From: Massilia yuzhufengensis
GTDB lineage: Bacteria; Pseudomonadota; Gammaproteobacteria; Burkholderiales; Burkholderiaceae_D
Direction: 5' to 3'
Assembly (NCBI RefSeq): GCF_900112225.1
Contig: NZ_FOLD01000009.1
Coordinates: 1-64,000, forward strand
DNA: 64,000 nt
The number at the start of each line of letters is the position of its first letter. The stretch's first letter is position 1. The notes under the pieces are model-generated. The model saw only the letters and a list, made by a program, of their open reading frames with translations, did no database searches and had not been told where the DNA came from. A program made the position numbers and the translations under genes. Below are positions 17,572 through 27,442 of the stretch, piece by piece.

Positions 17572-20500
17572 CTACGACCCCAAACCCTGCTTGAGCATCG
17601 CGAGCATTTCCCCGGGCGACATGCGCGCCGCCACTTCGGTCCCTTCGAGCAGGCTGTCGGCCAGGTCGCGCTTGCGGTGGTGGAGGTCGACGATGCCTTC
17701 CTCGATGGTGCCGCGCGCCACCAGCCGGTAGATGGTCACCGGCCGCAGCTGCCCCATGCGGTGGGCGCGGTCCGAGGCCTGGTCTTCCACCGCCGGGTTC
17801 CACCACGGGTCCATGTGGATCACGTAGTCGGCCGCGGTGAGGTTGATGCCGACCCCGCCCGCCTTCAGGCTGATGAGGAACAGCTCCCCTTCGCCGGCCT
17901 GGAAGGCATCGACCCGCCGCTTGCGCTCCTGGATCGGGGTGGCGCCATCGAGGTACTGGTAGGGGATGTTCTTCCCGTCCAGGTACTTGCGGATCAGGCT
18001 CAGGTGGTCGACGAACTGGCTGAACACCAGCGCCTTGTGCTTGTTTTCCAGCAGGCCGTCGACCAGGCGCGCGAAGGCCACCAGCTTGCTGCTCACGATG
18101 CCGGCGCCCGGCGCCACCAGCTCCGGGTTGCACACCGCGCGCCGCAGCCGCATCATCTCGGCCAGGATCCCGATCGATTTCTGGTTCTCGGGCGCTTCCA
18201 GCGCGGCCAGCTTGTCGAGCGCCTGGCGCCGCAGGGATTCGTACAGCGCGCTTTCGTCGGCGGTGAGTTCGACCGGCACCACGATCTCGGTGCGCGGCGG
18301 CAGCTCGGTCAGCACTTGCGCCTTGGTGCGGCGCAGGATGAAGGGTTGAGTGAGCCTGCGCAGGCGGGTGCGGGCGCCGGCTTCGGCGCGCTTGTCCTGG
18401 GCCTTTTCGATCGGCCCGGCGAAGCGCAGCTGGAACTGGTCGGCGCTGCCCAGCAGGCCCGGGTTGATGAACCTGAACAGGTTCCACAATTCGCCCAGGT
18501 GGTTTTCCAGCGGGGTGCCGGTGGCCGCCATGCGGAAGTCGCCCTTTAAGGCCATCACGGCCTGCGAGCGCTTGGTGTGCATGTTCTTGATGGCCTGGGC
18601 TTCGTCCAGCACGATGCTGTGCCAGGATTTCTTGGCAAACGCGGCCGCCTCGAGCTGCAGCAGGCCGTAGCTCACCACCACCACGTCGAAGGGGCCGGCC
18701 TCGGTGACGGTGGCGGCGCGGTCGCCCGGCCCGAACAGCTTCAGGTTCAGGGTCGGCGCGAAGCGCCGGGCTTCGTCGATCCAGTTCAGGCATACCGAGG
18801 TCGGGGCGACCACCAGCGCCGGGCCGGTGGGCGCGCGCGTGAGCAGCAGGGCCAAGGCCTGCAGCGTTTTCCCCAGCCCCATGTCGTCGGCCAGGCAGGC
18901 GCCCACGCCCCAGTGGGCCAGGCGACCCAGCCATTCAAAACCTTCGCGCTGGTAGTCGCGCAATTCGGCCTGCAAGGTGGAGGGCAGTTCCGGCGTGAAG
19001 GCTTCGCTGTCGGCCATGCGCTTGAGGTGGCTGCGCCAGGCGGCGTCGGCTTCGACGCCGCCGGCGTCGCGCGCCAGTTCGGCCAGCGAGAAGCTGGCCA
19101 GCGGATGCATGCGCAGCTCGTCGCCATGCAGGCTGCCGTAGTCGGCGAGCTCCATCAGCCTGCGGTGCAGTTCGTCGCTCAGGGCCAGGTATTCGTTGTC
19201 GCCCAGCGCCACGAAGCGGCTCTTTTCCTCGCGTACCCGGGCCAGCAGCGAACCGAGGTCCATGATGCGCTGCTCGTCGATCACCACCTCGCCGCTGGCC
19301 GCGAACCAGTCCTTGTCGCGCCGGATCTGGACCCGCACCGACTTCGCACTGGCGCGCTTGGACACGCGGAAGGTCTCGCCTTCGGGCCAGGCCACCACCA
19401 CCTTGGACGGGTCGAGGCCGCGCAGTTCTTCCACCAGTTCCAGGCAGGCGATCGGCTGGGCCAGCAGCCATTCGCCGTGGTCCAGCTCGCCGTTTTCCAG
19501 GGTGCGGCAGGCGGCCACCAGCTGGCGCTCGGCGTCGCGTTCGGCATTCAGGTTGCGGCGGGCTTCGATGCGCACGCCGTCGACGTCGCCGATGACGTTT
19601 TCGGCGCCGGTGCCGGGCGAGTAATACGCGCCGCTGTCCGGCAGGGGGCGCACCAGGACCTGCATCCGCATGCCCTGCTGGTAGGGGCGCAGGTGCAGGT
19701 GCAGGCGCGGGTCGGCCGCGACCTGTTCGATGTCGCCCGGGCTGGCGCCGATGTCCGACTGCACGGTGACGATCGACGAGATGGCGCCGATCGCGCGCAG
19801 CACGCGGCGCTCGGCCTCGGCCGGTACTTCCAGGCCATCGCCGACGATGGCGGCGATGCGGCGGTGCTCTTCGCTCACGCGCACCAGGCGCAGGCGGGTC
19901 GGCGTCTCGCGGCTGACGATCACCGCAGCGTCTTGCCCGTCCAGCGCCGGCTGCAGGGAAATGATCACCTTGCCGCCGCGCGCCTTGACCAGCAGTTCGG
20001 GCTCGCCCGGCAGCAGTTCCACCCGCGTGCCAGGGGAATCCATCCAGAACAGCAGCGGGTGGCCGACCAGCGCCGCCATGGCTTTTTCGCGCTCGAATTC
20101 GAAGCGGATGCCGGAGCTGCCGTAGTAGCGGCGCCCGGCGATGGTCGACACGGCCTGCACGTCCTGGGCGGTGAGGAAATCGAGCTGCTGGGCGTCTTCG
20201 GCCAGGCGCTTCAGGCCCACGGCGCGGCCGCGGCTCCAGCCGCCCTGGGCGTCGCGCTTCTGCTCGCGCGGCTCCAGCTCCTGCACGCCCATTTGCTCGT
20301 CGTAGCGGATCATCCACACCAGGCGCGACTCGCGCACGACTTCCGCGTTCAGGGCCGGCTGCAGGTTGATCAGTGCATTGAGCTGGCGCTCCCAGGTTTC
20401 CTCGCGTTCGAACCAGTGGGCCAGGTCGGTGAAGCGGTGGCGCCGCCGCAGCTCGCCCGCATATTGTTCCTGGCCCACATAACCCAGTTGCCCGAGCAGT

Positions 20501-21681
20501 CCTGCCAGCTGGGCCGACAGGAAGTCGAAGCCGGCTTGTTCCGACTGTTCCAGCATGTCCTCGATGTCCTTGCGCTTGGCTGCCAGTTGCGGCAGGCCGA
20601 GCCAGTGGTGCATCAGCGCGCGGAAGGTGAAGGCTTCGAGCGCCATCTCCCAGCTGCGCGAAGCCAGCACGTCGGCGTCGACGGTGCCGCGGCGGATCTC
20701 GTGCAGCATGCTGAGCTGGAAGACCACGGCCGTATCCGGCCGCTGCACGGCGCGCGTGGCGATCTCGAGCCAGGCATCGGCCAGCTTGATATGGGCCGGC
20801 TGCTTGCTGCGCAGGAGGGCGGTCAGGTAGAGATGGGCGCCGATGCCATCGAAAATGGCCTTGCGCTTGCCGGTCTCGCGGCGCAGCTGCTTGAGGGCTT
20901 GCTCGGCGCCGGCCAAGCCGGTGTCGGGATCGTCGCGCAGCAGGGCGATCACGCTGCGCAGGAACAGCCCGGTGGCGTCGGGCACGCTATCGAGCAGCGC
21001 CAGGGCGTCGTCCAGGCGCCCGCAGGCGATGAAATGTTCGGCCAGCGCCACGCGCAGGTAGATCGACGGTGGGAGCGTCGCCGCATGGGCCTCGGCCGCG
21101 GCGCGGATCGCAGGCGCCAGCGCCGGTTCGCGCTGCGCGTGCTTCAGGAGCTCGGCGTAGATGGCGTCGCGCAGGTGGGGATGGACTCTTTCCATCAGCA
21201 GCGGCGAAAACGGGCGGGCGCAGACGTCGACCAGCGGATGCAAGTAGGACGCTTCGTGGCAGCGCAGGCAGGCATCGAGCAGGGGCGTGACGACGCTGGG
21301 GTCGTCGCCGCAGAACAGGGTCACGCGCAGCAGCGCCAGGCCCTGGCGGTAGCTGCGCAGGATCGGCGTGCCCTGCCAGTCGCGGCGCAGCGGGGTGAGA
21401 CGTTCGTAAGCCAGGCGCAGGGCGAAGAACAGGCCGGTGTCGAGGGCATACTCGAATGCCGCCTCCACCGCCGACGGCGCCGTGGTGTAGCCGCGCCCGG
21501 CGACATCGATGACCAGGCCTTCGCTGCGGAGGCGTTCCAGCTCATGTTGCCATTGCCCGGCCGGCAGCGGCAAGCCGAGCACCATCAGGTGTTCGAGGAT
21601 GCGCTGGCGGCCCATCGGCTCGCCCGCTATCGCCAGCAGGGTCAGGATCGCCTGTTCGCCTTCGTCCAGTTCGAACCTCAT
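17572..21681 (-). CDS. Large SNF2/DEAD-box family helicase
   Basis: This 1369-residue protein has a complete SNF2-type ATPase in its last third: LADDMGLGKT with the Walker lysine near residue 938, LDEAQAIKN (motif II), ATGTPLENHLGELW (motif III), FSQFVDHL, and DRAHRMGQLRPV (motif VI). The preceding 900 residues include helical repeat-like regions (about 150-420) and a beta-rich part (about 480-830) resembling the SNF2 N-terminal domain of bacterial RapA/SWIM-associated proteins; no SWIM cysteine-histidine motif was seen. It probably remodels protein-DNA complexes by translocating on double-stranded DNA. Its start overlaps the stop of the upstream S9 peptidase gene by 4 nt. Confidence 0.88.
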   Translation of the reverse strand: MRFELDEGEQAILTLLAIAGEPMGRQRILEHLMVLGLPLPAGQWQHELERLRSEGLVIDVAGRGYTTAPSAVEAAFEYALDTGLFFALRLAYERLTPLRRDWQGTPILRSYRQGLALLRVTLFCGDDPSVVTPLLDACLRCHEASYLHPLVDVCARPFSPLLMERVHPHLRDAIYAELLKHAQREPALAPAIRAAAEAHAATLPPSIYLRVALAEHFIACGRLDDALALLDSVPDATGLFLRSVIALLRDDPDTGLAGAEQALKQLRRETGKRKAIFDGIGAHLYLTALLRSKQPAHIKLADAWLEIATRAVQRPDTAVVFQLSMLHEIRRGTVDADVLASRSWEMALEAFTFRALMHHWLGLPQLAAKRKDIEDMLEQSEQAGFDFLSAQLAGLLGQLGYVGQEQYAGELRRRHRFTDLAHWFEREETWERQLNALINLQPALNAEVVRESRLVWMIRYDEQMGVQELEPREQKRDAQGGWSRGRAVGLKRLAEDAQQLDFLTAQDVQAVSTIAGRRYYGSSGIRFEFEREKAMAALVGHPLLFWMDSPGTRVELLPGEPELLVKARGGKVIISLQPALDGQDAAVIVSRETPTRLRLVRVSEEHRRIAAIVGDGLEVPAEAERRVLRAIGAISSIVTVQSDIGASPGDIEQVAADPRLHLHLRPYQQGMRMQVLVRPLPDSGAYYSPGTGAENVIGDVDGVRIEARRNLNAERDAERQLVAACRTLENGELDHGEWLLAQPIACLELVEELRGLDPSKVVVAWPEGETFRVSKRASAKSVRVQIRRDKDWFAASGEVVIDEQRIMDLGSLLARVREEKSRFVALGDNEYLALSDELHRRLMELADYGSLHGDELRMHPLASFSLAELARDAGGVEADAAWRSHLKRMADSEAFTPELPSTLQAELRDYQREGFEWLGRLAHWGVGACLADDMGLGKTLQALALLLTRAPTGPALVVAPTSVCLNWIDEARRFAPTLNLKLFGPGDRAATVTEAGPFDVVVVSYGLLQLEAAAFAKKSWHSIVLDEAQAIKNMHTKRSQAVMALKGDFRMAATGTPLENHLGELWNLFRFINPGLLGSADQFQLRFAGPIEKAQDKRAEAGARTRLRRLTQPFILRRTKAQVLTELPPRTEIVVPVELTADESALYESLRRQALDKLAALEAPENQKSIGILAEMMRLRRAVCNPELVAPGAGIVSSKLVAFARLVDGLLENKHKALVFSQFVDHLSLIRKYLDGKNIPYQYLDGATPIQERKRRVDAFQAGEGELFLISLKAGGVGINLTAADYVIHMDPWWNPAVEDQASDRAHRMGQLRPVTIYRLVARGTIEEGIVDLHHRKRDLADSLLEGTEVAARMSPGEMLAMLKQGLGS

Positions 21682-23600
21682 GCGGCGGGCAGGTTGCCGA
21701 TGTCCAGCGCCGGCAGGCCGGCGGGTACCGGGATGCCGAAGACCCGCAGGTAGAACACCAGTTCCGCTTCCAGCGTCGCCACCACGCTCTCGGGCTTGCG
21801 GAAGCCGTGGCCTTCGCCCGCCAAGCTAAGGTAGGCCACCGGCACCCCGCGCGCGCGCAGTGCATCGACCATGCTTTGCGACTGCTGCGGCGGCACCACC
21901 ATGTCGTCCAGGCCCTGGAAGAAGATCATCGGGCGGGTGAGCTTGTCGGTGTGGTGGATCGGCGAGCGTTCGCGGTAGACGGCCGCCGCCTGCGCCTTGG
22001 GCGCGACCAGGTATTCGTTGTAGTGCGCCTCGAACTTGTGCGAATCCGCATCCAGCCCTGCCAGGTCGGACACGCCGTAGTAGCAGGCGCCGGCCTTGAA
22101 CAGGTCGTGGAAGGCGAGGGCGCACAGGGTGGTGAGGCCGCCGGCGCTGCTGCCGCGCACCAGCAGGCGCTCCGGATCGACCAGGCCCTGGCTTGCCAGG
22201 TGGCGCGCGCCGGCCACGCAGTCTTCCACGTCGACCACGCCCCACTGGCCCTTGAGCAGGTCGCGGTAGGCGCGCCCGAAGCCGGTGCTGCCGCCGTAGT
22301 TCACGTCCAGCACGGCGAAGCCGCGGCTGGTCCAGAACTGGGTCGACAGCTTCAGGGTGCTGGCCGCCATGCCGGTGGGGCCGCCGTGGCCGATGACGAT
22401 CAGCGGCGGCAGCTCCCCGTCCTGCGGGGCAAAGCGCGCATTGGCCGGCGGGTAGTGGAAGGCGTGGGCCGTGCGGCCGTTCGCGCTCGGGTAGCTGATG
22501 CTGCGCGGGACCGACAGCTCGTCGACGGGGGGCAGCTGCCCGATCGAGCGCGCCAGCACGGCGTGCGCGCCAGTGTCCAGGTCGATGCGCGCCAGTTCCA
22601 GCGCGACGGTCGGCGCGCCGCCCAGCAGGGCGACGGTCGCGCCCTGCACGCGCAGCTCGCGGATTTCCTCATACGGCGTCGCGATGTCGGCCAGGCCACC
22701 GTCGCGCAGGCGCGCCAGCCGGCTCACGCCGCCCTCGACGTAGGCGCAGACGATGTCGCCGCCTGCGGCAAAGCCGTAGAGCGAGCCGCCGAAGTTCCAG
22801 TGCGGGCCGCCGAATTCGGCTTCGCGCGGGCACAGCGCCTGCACCACGCCGTGTTCGAACGCGTACAGGTTCCACCAGCCGCTGCGGTCGGAGACGAAGT
22901 GCAGGGCGCCGTTCGGCGACCATTCCGGCTGGCAGATCGATTCCTGCGGGCCGCCTGCCACCATGCGGCCGTTCAGCAGCGTTCCGTCGGCGCCGATATC
23001 GGCCAGCCACAGCTCGGTGCCTTCCCACGGCATGCGCGGGTGGTCCCAGCACAGCCAGGCCAGGCGGCTGCCATCCGGCGAGATGCGCGGCGCGGCATAG
23101 AAGTCGTTGCCCTCCACCAGCACGGTCTCGCTGCCGTCGAAGCCGATGGCGGCGATCGTGTTGACGGGGTAGTGGCCGCCGGCGGAATGGTCTTCGCGTA
23201 CCGACACCAGCCGCGCGCGCGGCGCGTCGACCACGAAATCGGCGTAGCGGTGGGCGTTGTCCAGCGTGACCGCCACCGGGGCCTGGCCCGGCTCTACCCG
23301 GTACAGGCGGGTGTCGGCATGGTGCGAGAACCAGGCCACGCCGTCATGGACCGCGTAGGCGCCGCCGCCGTATTCATGCACCTTGCTGCGCACGTTGAAG
23401 GGCGCCGGCGTCAGTTCGCCTGCGGGGCCCGTCAAGGTGGAGCGTCCCGCCTCGCTGGCGCGGCCCTCCAGCCAGTACAGGTCCGGCCCGTCGAACATGA
23501 TAGCCGCCAGCGGCGTGGCGCCGGCCGCGACCACGGCTGCGCCGATCGGGGAGGTCCAGGCGCCGCAGGGCGCTTGCTGTTTAGTAGTGGCAACGGTCAT
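21678..23600 (-). CDS. S9 family prolyl oligopeptidase-like peptidase
   Basis: This 640-residue protein has an N-terminal beta-propeller region (about residues 1-370, with repeated W/Y-rich strands such as SPNGALHFVSDRSGWWNLY) and a C-terminal alpha/beta hydrolase domain. The catalytic serine is in RGSSAGGLTTL (about residue 490), the aspartate in GLDDMVVPP, and the histidine in GEGHGFRK. No signal peptide is visible, so it is probably cytoplasmic. It resembles acylaminoacyl-peptidase/DPP members of S9. The downstream SNF2 helicase starts inside its stop codon. It is divergent from hemE. Confidence 0.9.
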   Translation of the reverse strand: MTVATTKQQAPCGAWTSPIGAAVVAAGATPLAAIMFDGPDLYWLEGRASEAGRSTLTGPAGELTPAPFNVRSKVHEYGGGAYAVHDGVAWFSHHADTRLYRVEPGQAPVAVTLDNAHRYADFVVDAPRARLVSVREDHSAGGHYPVNTIAAIGFDGSETVLVEGNDFYAAPRISPDGSRLAWLCWDHPRMPWEGTELWLADIGADGTLLNGRMVAGGPQESICQPEWSPNGALHFVSDRSGWWNLYAFEHGVVQALCPREAEFGGPHWNFGGSLYGFAAGGDIVCAYVEGGVSRLARLRDGGLADIATPYEEIRELRVQGATVALLGGAPTVALELARIDLDTGAHAVLARSIGQLPPVDELSVPRSISYPSANGRTAHAFHYPPANARFAPQDGELPPLIVIGHGGPTGMAASTLKLSTQFWTSRGFAVLDVNYGGSTGFGRAYRDLLKGQWGVVDVEDCVAGARHLASQGLVDPERLLVRGSSAGGLTTLCALAFHDLFKAGACYYGVSDLAGLDADSHKFEAHYNEYLVAPKAQAAAVYRERSPIHHTDKLTRPMIFFQGLDDMVVPPQQSQSMVDALRARGVPVAYLSLAGEGHGFRKPESVVATLEAELVFYLRVFGIPVPAGLPALDIGNLPAA

Positions 23601-23690
23601 GACAGGTTCTTTCCTTGACGGGAATGGGATTATAAGTGCAGGCCGAGGATGCGATAATAGGCGTTTTCCTTCCGCTCTTCATTGCCAGCC

Positions 23691-24773
23691 ATGCCACAAT
23701 TTGCCCCGCTCCAGAACGACACCTTCCTGCGTGCGCTGCTGCGCCAGCCGACCGAGTACACCCCGGTGTGGCTGATGCGCCAAGCGGGCCGCTACCTGCC
23801 GGAATACCGCGCCACGCGCGCGCGCGCCGGCTCGTTCCTGGGGCTGGCGAAGAATCCGGACTACGCCACCGAAGTCACGCTGCAGCCGCTCGACCGCTAT
23901 GCGCTGGACGCCTCGATCCTGTTCTCGGACATCCTGACCGTGCCCGACGCGATGGGCCTGGGCCTGTATTTCGCCGACGGCGAAGGCCCGAAGTTCGAGC
24001 GTCCGCTGCGCACCGAAGAAGCGGTGCGCGCCCTCGAAGTACCCGATATGGCGTCGCTCGACTACGTCTTCAAGGCGGTGACCCAGATCCGCACCGAAAT
24101 CAATGGCCGCGTGCCGCTGATCGGCTTCTCGGGCAGTCCCTGGACACTGGCCTGCTACATGGTCGAAGGCCAGGGCTCGCGCGAGTTCCACACCATCAAA
24201 AAGATGATGTACGCGCGCCCGGACCTGATGCACCACATCCTGGACACCAATGCGCGCGCCGTGGCCCAATACCTGAACGCCCAGATCGACGCCGGCGCCC
24301 AGGCCGTGATGATCTTCGACTCCTGGGGCGGCGCGCTGGCCGACGGCGCCTACCAGGAGTTCTCGCTGAACTACATGCGCACCGTCGTGAGCCAGCTGCA
24401 GCGTGAAAAAGACGGCGTGCGCATCCCGGCCATCGTGTTCACCAAGGGCGGCGGCCTGTGGCTCGACGAGATGGCCGACATCGGCGCCGATGCGCTGGGC
24501 CTGGACTGGACCGTCAACCTGGGCCGCGCGCGCGCGCAGGTGGGCGACCGGGTGGCGCTGCAGGGCAACCTCGACCCGGCCATCCTGTTCGCCGACCCGG
24601 CGCAGATCCGCGCCGAAGTCGAGCGTTCCCTCACTGCCTACGGCACGCCGTCGGCAGGCCACGGCCACGTGTTCAACCTCGGCCACGGCATTTCACAATT
24701 CACCCCGCCGGAGTCGGTGACGGCGATGGTCGAGGCTGTCCACAGCTTCAGCCGCAAGCAGCGCGCTGCCTGA
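23691..24773 (+). CDS. hemE: Uroporphyrinogen decarboxylase
   Basis: HemE decarboxylates uroporphyrinogen III to coproporphyrinogen III in haem synthesis, without a cofactor. The chosen ATG at 23691 gives 360 residues starting [17 protein letters not shown]; a TTG 9 nt upstream is less likely. The signature [15 protein letters not shown] with the active-site arginines is near residues 22-36, the second signature [16 protein letters not shown] near 145-160, and the active-site aspartate is in [15 protein letters not shown]. The adjacent hemE-priA order is common in betaproteobacteria. Confidence 0.97.
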   Translation: MPQFAPLQNDTFLRALLRQPTEYTPVWLMRQAGRYLPEYRATRARAGSFLGLAKNPDYATEVTLQPLDRYALDASILFSDILTVPDAMGLGLYFADGEGPKFERPLRTEEAVRALEVPDMASLDYVFKAVTQIRTEINGRVPLIGFSGSPWTLACYMVEGQGSREFHTIKKMMYARPDLMHHILDTNARAVAQYLNAQIDAGAQAVMIFDSWGGALADGAYQEFSLNYMRTVVSQLQREKDGVRIPAIVFTKGGGLWLDEMADIGADALGLDWTVNLGRARAQVGDRVALQGNLDPAILFADPAQIRAEVERSLTAYGTPSAGHGHVFNLGHGISQFTPPESVTAMVEAVHSFSRKQRAA

Positions 24774-25347
24774 ACGTCGCCTGGCGCGGCAGCGATATCT
24801 CTCACGCAACGGGGCCTGAAACGGGTTCCGTTGCCGCAGCAAAATCACACTTGTTCACAAGTTCGTAAAAACTTGAAATTATTCCTGTGGACATCTTTGC
24901 CTCGTCAGAAAAAACGTAAGCTTCTGATTATTAAGTGGTTTTTTCATGCGGGACTGTGGATTTACACAGTAGGCTGTAGGGTCCAGAACTAAATTGTCCC
25001 GGTTTCCTGTCCATTGTTCACAAAGTTATGCACAGGCAGAGGTGGGGGTTGGGAAAAGTGCTTCGTTTACGCGGACTTAGCTCAACTCTTCATGTAAGGT
25101 CTCAACATTGTGGTGCGGCGCAGCGCGTTTTCCCGACACTTACTGTGCAGTTATGCACAGCACGGCAATTCCGGGGTGGGTTGTTAACAGGGATAAGTCC
25201 TTGTTTGCAAGTGCTTGAATTTACACGGTAATTTATTGTTGATTCTGCGAATCGTCCGGCCGGAGTTGATCTAACGTAAACCTCGGACAGGGTCAAGTAC
25301 CACGCTATTCACAAAGTTTTCCACAGCTTACTGGACATAAAAGAAGG
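24774..25347. promoter_or_regulatory. AT-rich gap with a cluster of DnaA-box-like sites
   Basis: No gene is seen in these 574 nt. Two perfect TTATNCACA matches (TTATGCACA) lie at 25026-25034 and 25151-25159. Close matches are TTGTTCACA at 24851-24859 and 25014-25022, CTATTCACA at 25305-25313 and TTTTCCACA at 25317-25325. Further partial sites occur at 24886-24894 and in the CTGTG-N6-CACAG dyad around 24955-24970. The stretch is visibly richer in A and T than the flanking genes. It lies directly before priA. Options are DnaA control of priA, a DnaA-titration site, or part of a replication origin. Confidence 0.6.
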
Positions 25348-27360
25348 TTGGATTTGGCACACTGCTTCCTGGAGGTCGCGCTTGACACCCCGCTCAACAG
25401 CTGCTTCGACTACCGCTGGCCTTGCCAGCCGGGCGAAGAGCCGCTGGTGGGCCAGCTGGTGCTGGTGCCGTTCGCCCGGCGCGAGGTCATGGGCCTGATC
25501 GTCGCGGTCAAGCAGGACACCGACGTCCCTGTGGACAAGCTCAAGGATGCGATCGCCGTGCGCAGCCAATTGTCGCCGCTGCCGGCGCGCTGGATCGCGC
25601 TGGCGCAGTTCGCGGCCGACTACTACCAGCGTCCGCTGGGCGAGGTGGCGCTGCCCGGCCTGCCCAAGAACCTGCGGGCGCCCAGGACGGTGGCGCTGGA
25701 CCGCGCGCTGAAAAAGCTGGCCAAGGACACATCCCCCCACGACGCCACCCCGTCCGGCATGCCGGCCCTGAACCCGGCGCAGCAGCTGGCGGCCGACAGC
25801 ATCGGCGGGGCCCAGGGCTTTACTCCCATCCTGCTGTACGGCGTCACCGGCAGCGGCAAGACCGAGGTCTACCTGCAAGCCTGCGCCCAGGTGCTGGCGC
25901 GCGACGCCGCCGCCCAGATCCTGATCCTGGTCCCGGAAATCAACCTGACGCCCCAGCTGGAAGGGAACATCCGGGCGCGCTTCCCGGGCGTGATGCTGGC
26001 CACCCTGCACAGCAGCCTGTCCGAGGGCGAGCGCAGCCTGCACTGGCTGGCCGCGCACCAGGGCCAGGCGCGCATCGTGCTGGGCACGCGGCTGGCGATC
26101 CTGTCCTCGCTGCCGCATCTGAAGCTGATCGTCATCGACGAAGAGCACGACCCCTCGTACAAGCAGCAGGAAGGCCTGCGCTATTCGGCGCGCGACCTGG
26201 CGGTGTGGCGCGCGCACCAGCTGGCGATCCCGATCGTGCTCGGTTCGGCCACGCCGTCGCTGGAAAGCTGGCACCACGCGAGCTCGGGTCGCTACCGCAA
26301 GCTGGAACTGCGCGAGCGCGCCGTGCGCGACGCCGTGCTGCCCACCGTGAAGCTGGTCGACCTGGAGCGCGACCGTCCCAAGGACGGCTTGAGCAGCGCC
26401 CTGCTGGCCGCGCTGCGCCAGCGCCTGGAGCGCGGCGAACAGTCGCTGCTGTTCCTGAACCGGCGCGGCTACGCCCCGGTGATCTGCTGCGACGCCTGCG
26501 GCTGGATCAGCAACTGTACCCGCTGCACCTCCTTCATGGTGCTGCACAAGCCCGAACACCGGCTGCGCTGCCACCACTGCAGCCTGGAGCTGCGCATCCC
26601 GCGTTCCTGCCCCACCTGCGGCAACGTCGACCTGCAGCCGCTCGGGCGCGGCACCCAGCGCGTGGAAGAAGGCCTGCAGGCGATGTTCCCGGAAGCGCGC
26701 ATCCTGCGCATCGACGCCGACTCCACCCGCCTGAAAGGCAGCGCCCAGGCGGCCTTCGACAGCGTGCACCGGGGCGAGGTGGATATTTTGGTGGGCACGC
26801 AGATGGTCGCCAAGGGCCACGATTTCAAGAAGCTCACGCTGGTGGGCATCCTGAACCCGGATACCGCGCTGTTCTCGCAGGACTACCGCGCCAGCGAGCG
26901 CCTGTTCGCCCAGCTGATGCAGGTGGCGGGCCGCGCCGGGCGCGCCGGCGCCGCCTCGGAAGTGCTGGTCCAGACCCGCTACGCCAGCCATCCGCTGTAC
27001 GGCGCCGTGGTGCGCCACGACTACGACCGCTTCGCCGGCAGCCTGCTCGACGAGCGCCGCCAGGCCGGGCTGCCGCCCTTCATGTACCAGGCCTTGCTGC
27101 GCGCCGAAGCGCCCGAACTGGCCACCGCGATCGCCTTCCTCGAGGGCGCGCGCGACTGCCTGCTGTGGGATGGGATCATGATCAACGACCCGATCCCGAT
27201 GACGATGACGCGCGTGCACAATACCGACCGCGCCCAGCTGCTGGTGGAATCGAGCTCGCGCCCCGCGCTGCAGGCCTTCCTGCGCGAGTGGGTCGACACC
27301 CTGCGCGCCATGAAGTCGCGCGTGCGCTGGTCGCTCGAAGTCGACCCGCTCGATATCTGA
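25348..27360 (+). CDS. priA: Primosomal protein N', replication restart helicase
   Basis: PriA recognises stalled forks and reloads the replisome. The frame gives up to 670 residues, shorter than the roughly 730 of E. coli PriA. There is no ATG near the N-terminus. TTG at 25348 and TTG at 25354 are both in frame; the second sits 6 nt after AGAAGG and is the better start. Walker A GVTGSGKTEVYL is at about residues 165-176, and the DEEH box is in VIDEEHDPSYKQQ. The zinc-binding region has cysteines in CCDACGWISNCTRC and CHHC...CPTCG. The start region overlaps the DnaA-box-like cluster. Confidence 0.95.
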   Translation: MDLAHCFLEVALDTPLNSCFDYRWPCQPGEEPLVGQLVLVPFARREVMGLIVAVKQDTDVPVDKLKDAIAVRSQLSPLPARWIALAQFAADYYQRPLGEVALPGLPKNLRAPRTVALDRALKKLAKDTSPHDATPSGMPALNPAQQLAADSIGGAQGFTPILLYGVTGSGKTEVYLQACAQVLARDAAAQILILVPEINLTPQLEGNIRARFPGVMLATLHSSLSEGERSLHWLAAHQGQARIVLGTRLAILSSLPHLKLIVIDEEHDPSYKQQEGLRYSARDLAVWRAHQLAIPIVLGSATPSLESWHHASSGRYRKLELRERAVRDAVLPTVKLVDLERDRPKDGLSSALLAALRQRLERGEQSLLFLNRRGYAPVICCDACGWISNCTRCTSFMVLHKPEHRLRCHHCSLELRIPRSCPTCGNVDLQPLGRGTQRVEEGLQAMFPEARILRIDADSTRLKGSAQAAFDSVHRGEVDILVGTQMVAKGHDFKKLTLVGILNPDTALFSQDYRASERLFAQLMQVAGRAGRAGAASEVLVQTRYASHPLYGAVVRHDYDRFAGSLLDERRQAGLPPFMYQALLRAEAPELATAIAFLEGARDCLLWDGIMINDPIPMTMTRVHNTDRAQLLVESSSRPALQAFLREWVDTLRAMKSRVRWSLEVDPLDI

Positions 27361-27442
27361 GCGGTGTGGCGATCGGTGAGAATTCGCCGCCCGCGACCTG
27401 CTAGAGTACCGGTGCCCACCACGCCACCGGAACAGACCTGCC

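Noticed and set aside
18577..21753. 1058-residue forward frame opposite the SNF2 helicase
   Set aside because: It reads antisense to the helicase with no recognisable domains, a GC-rich codon shadow.
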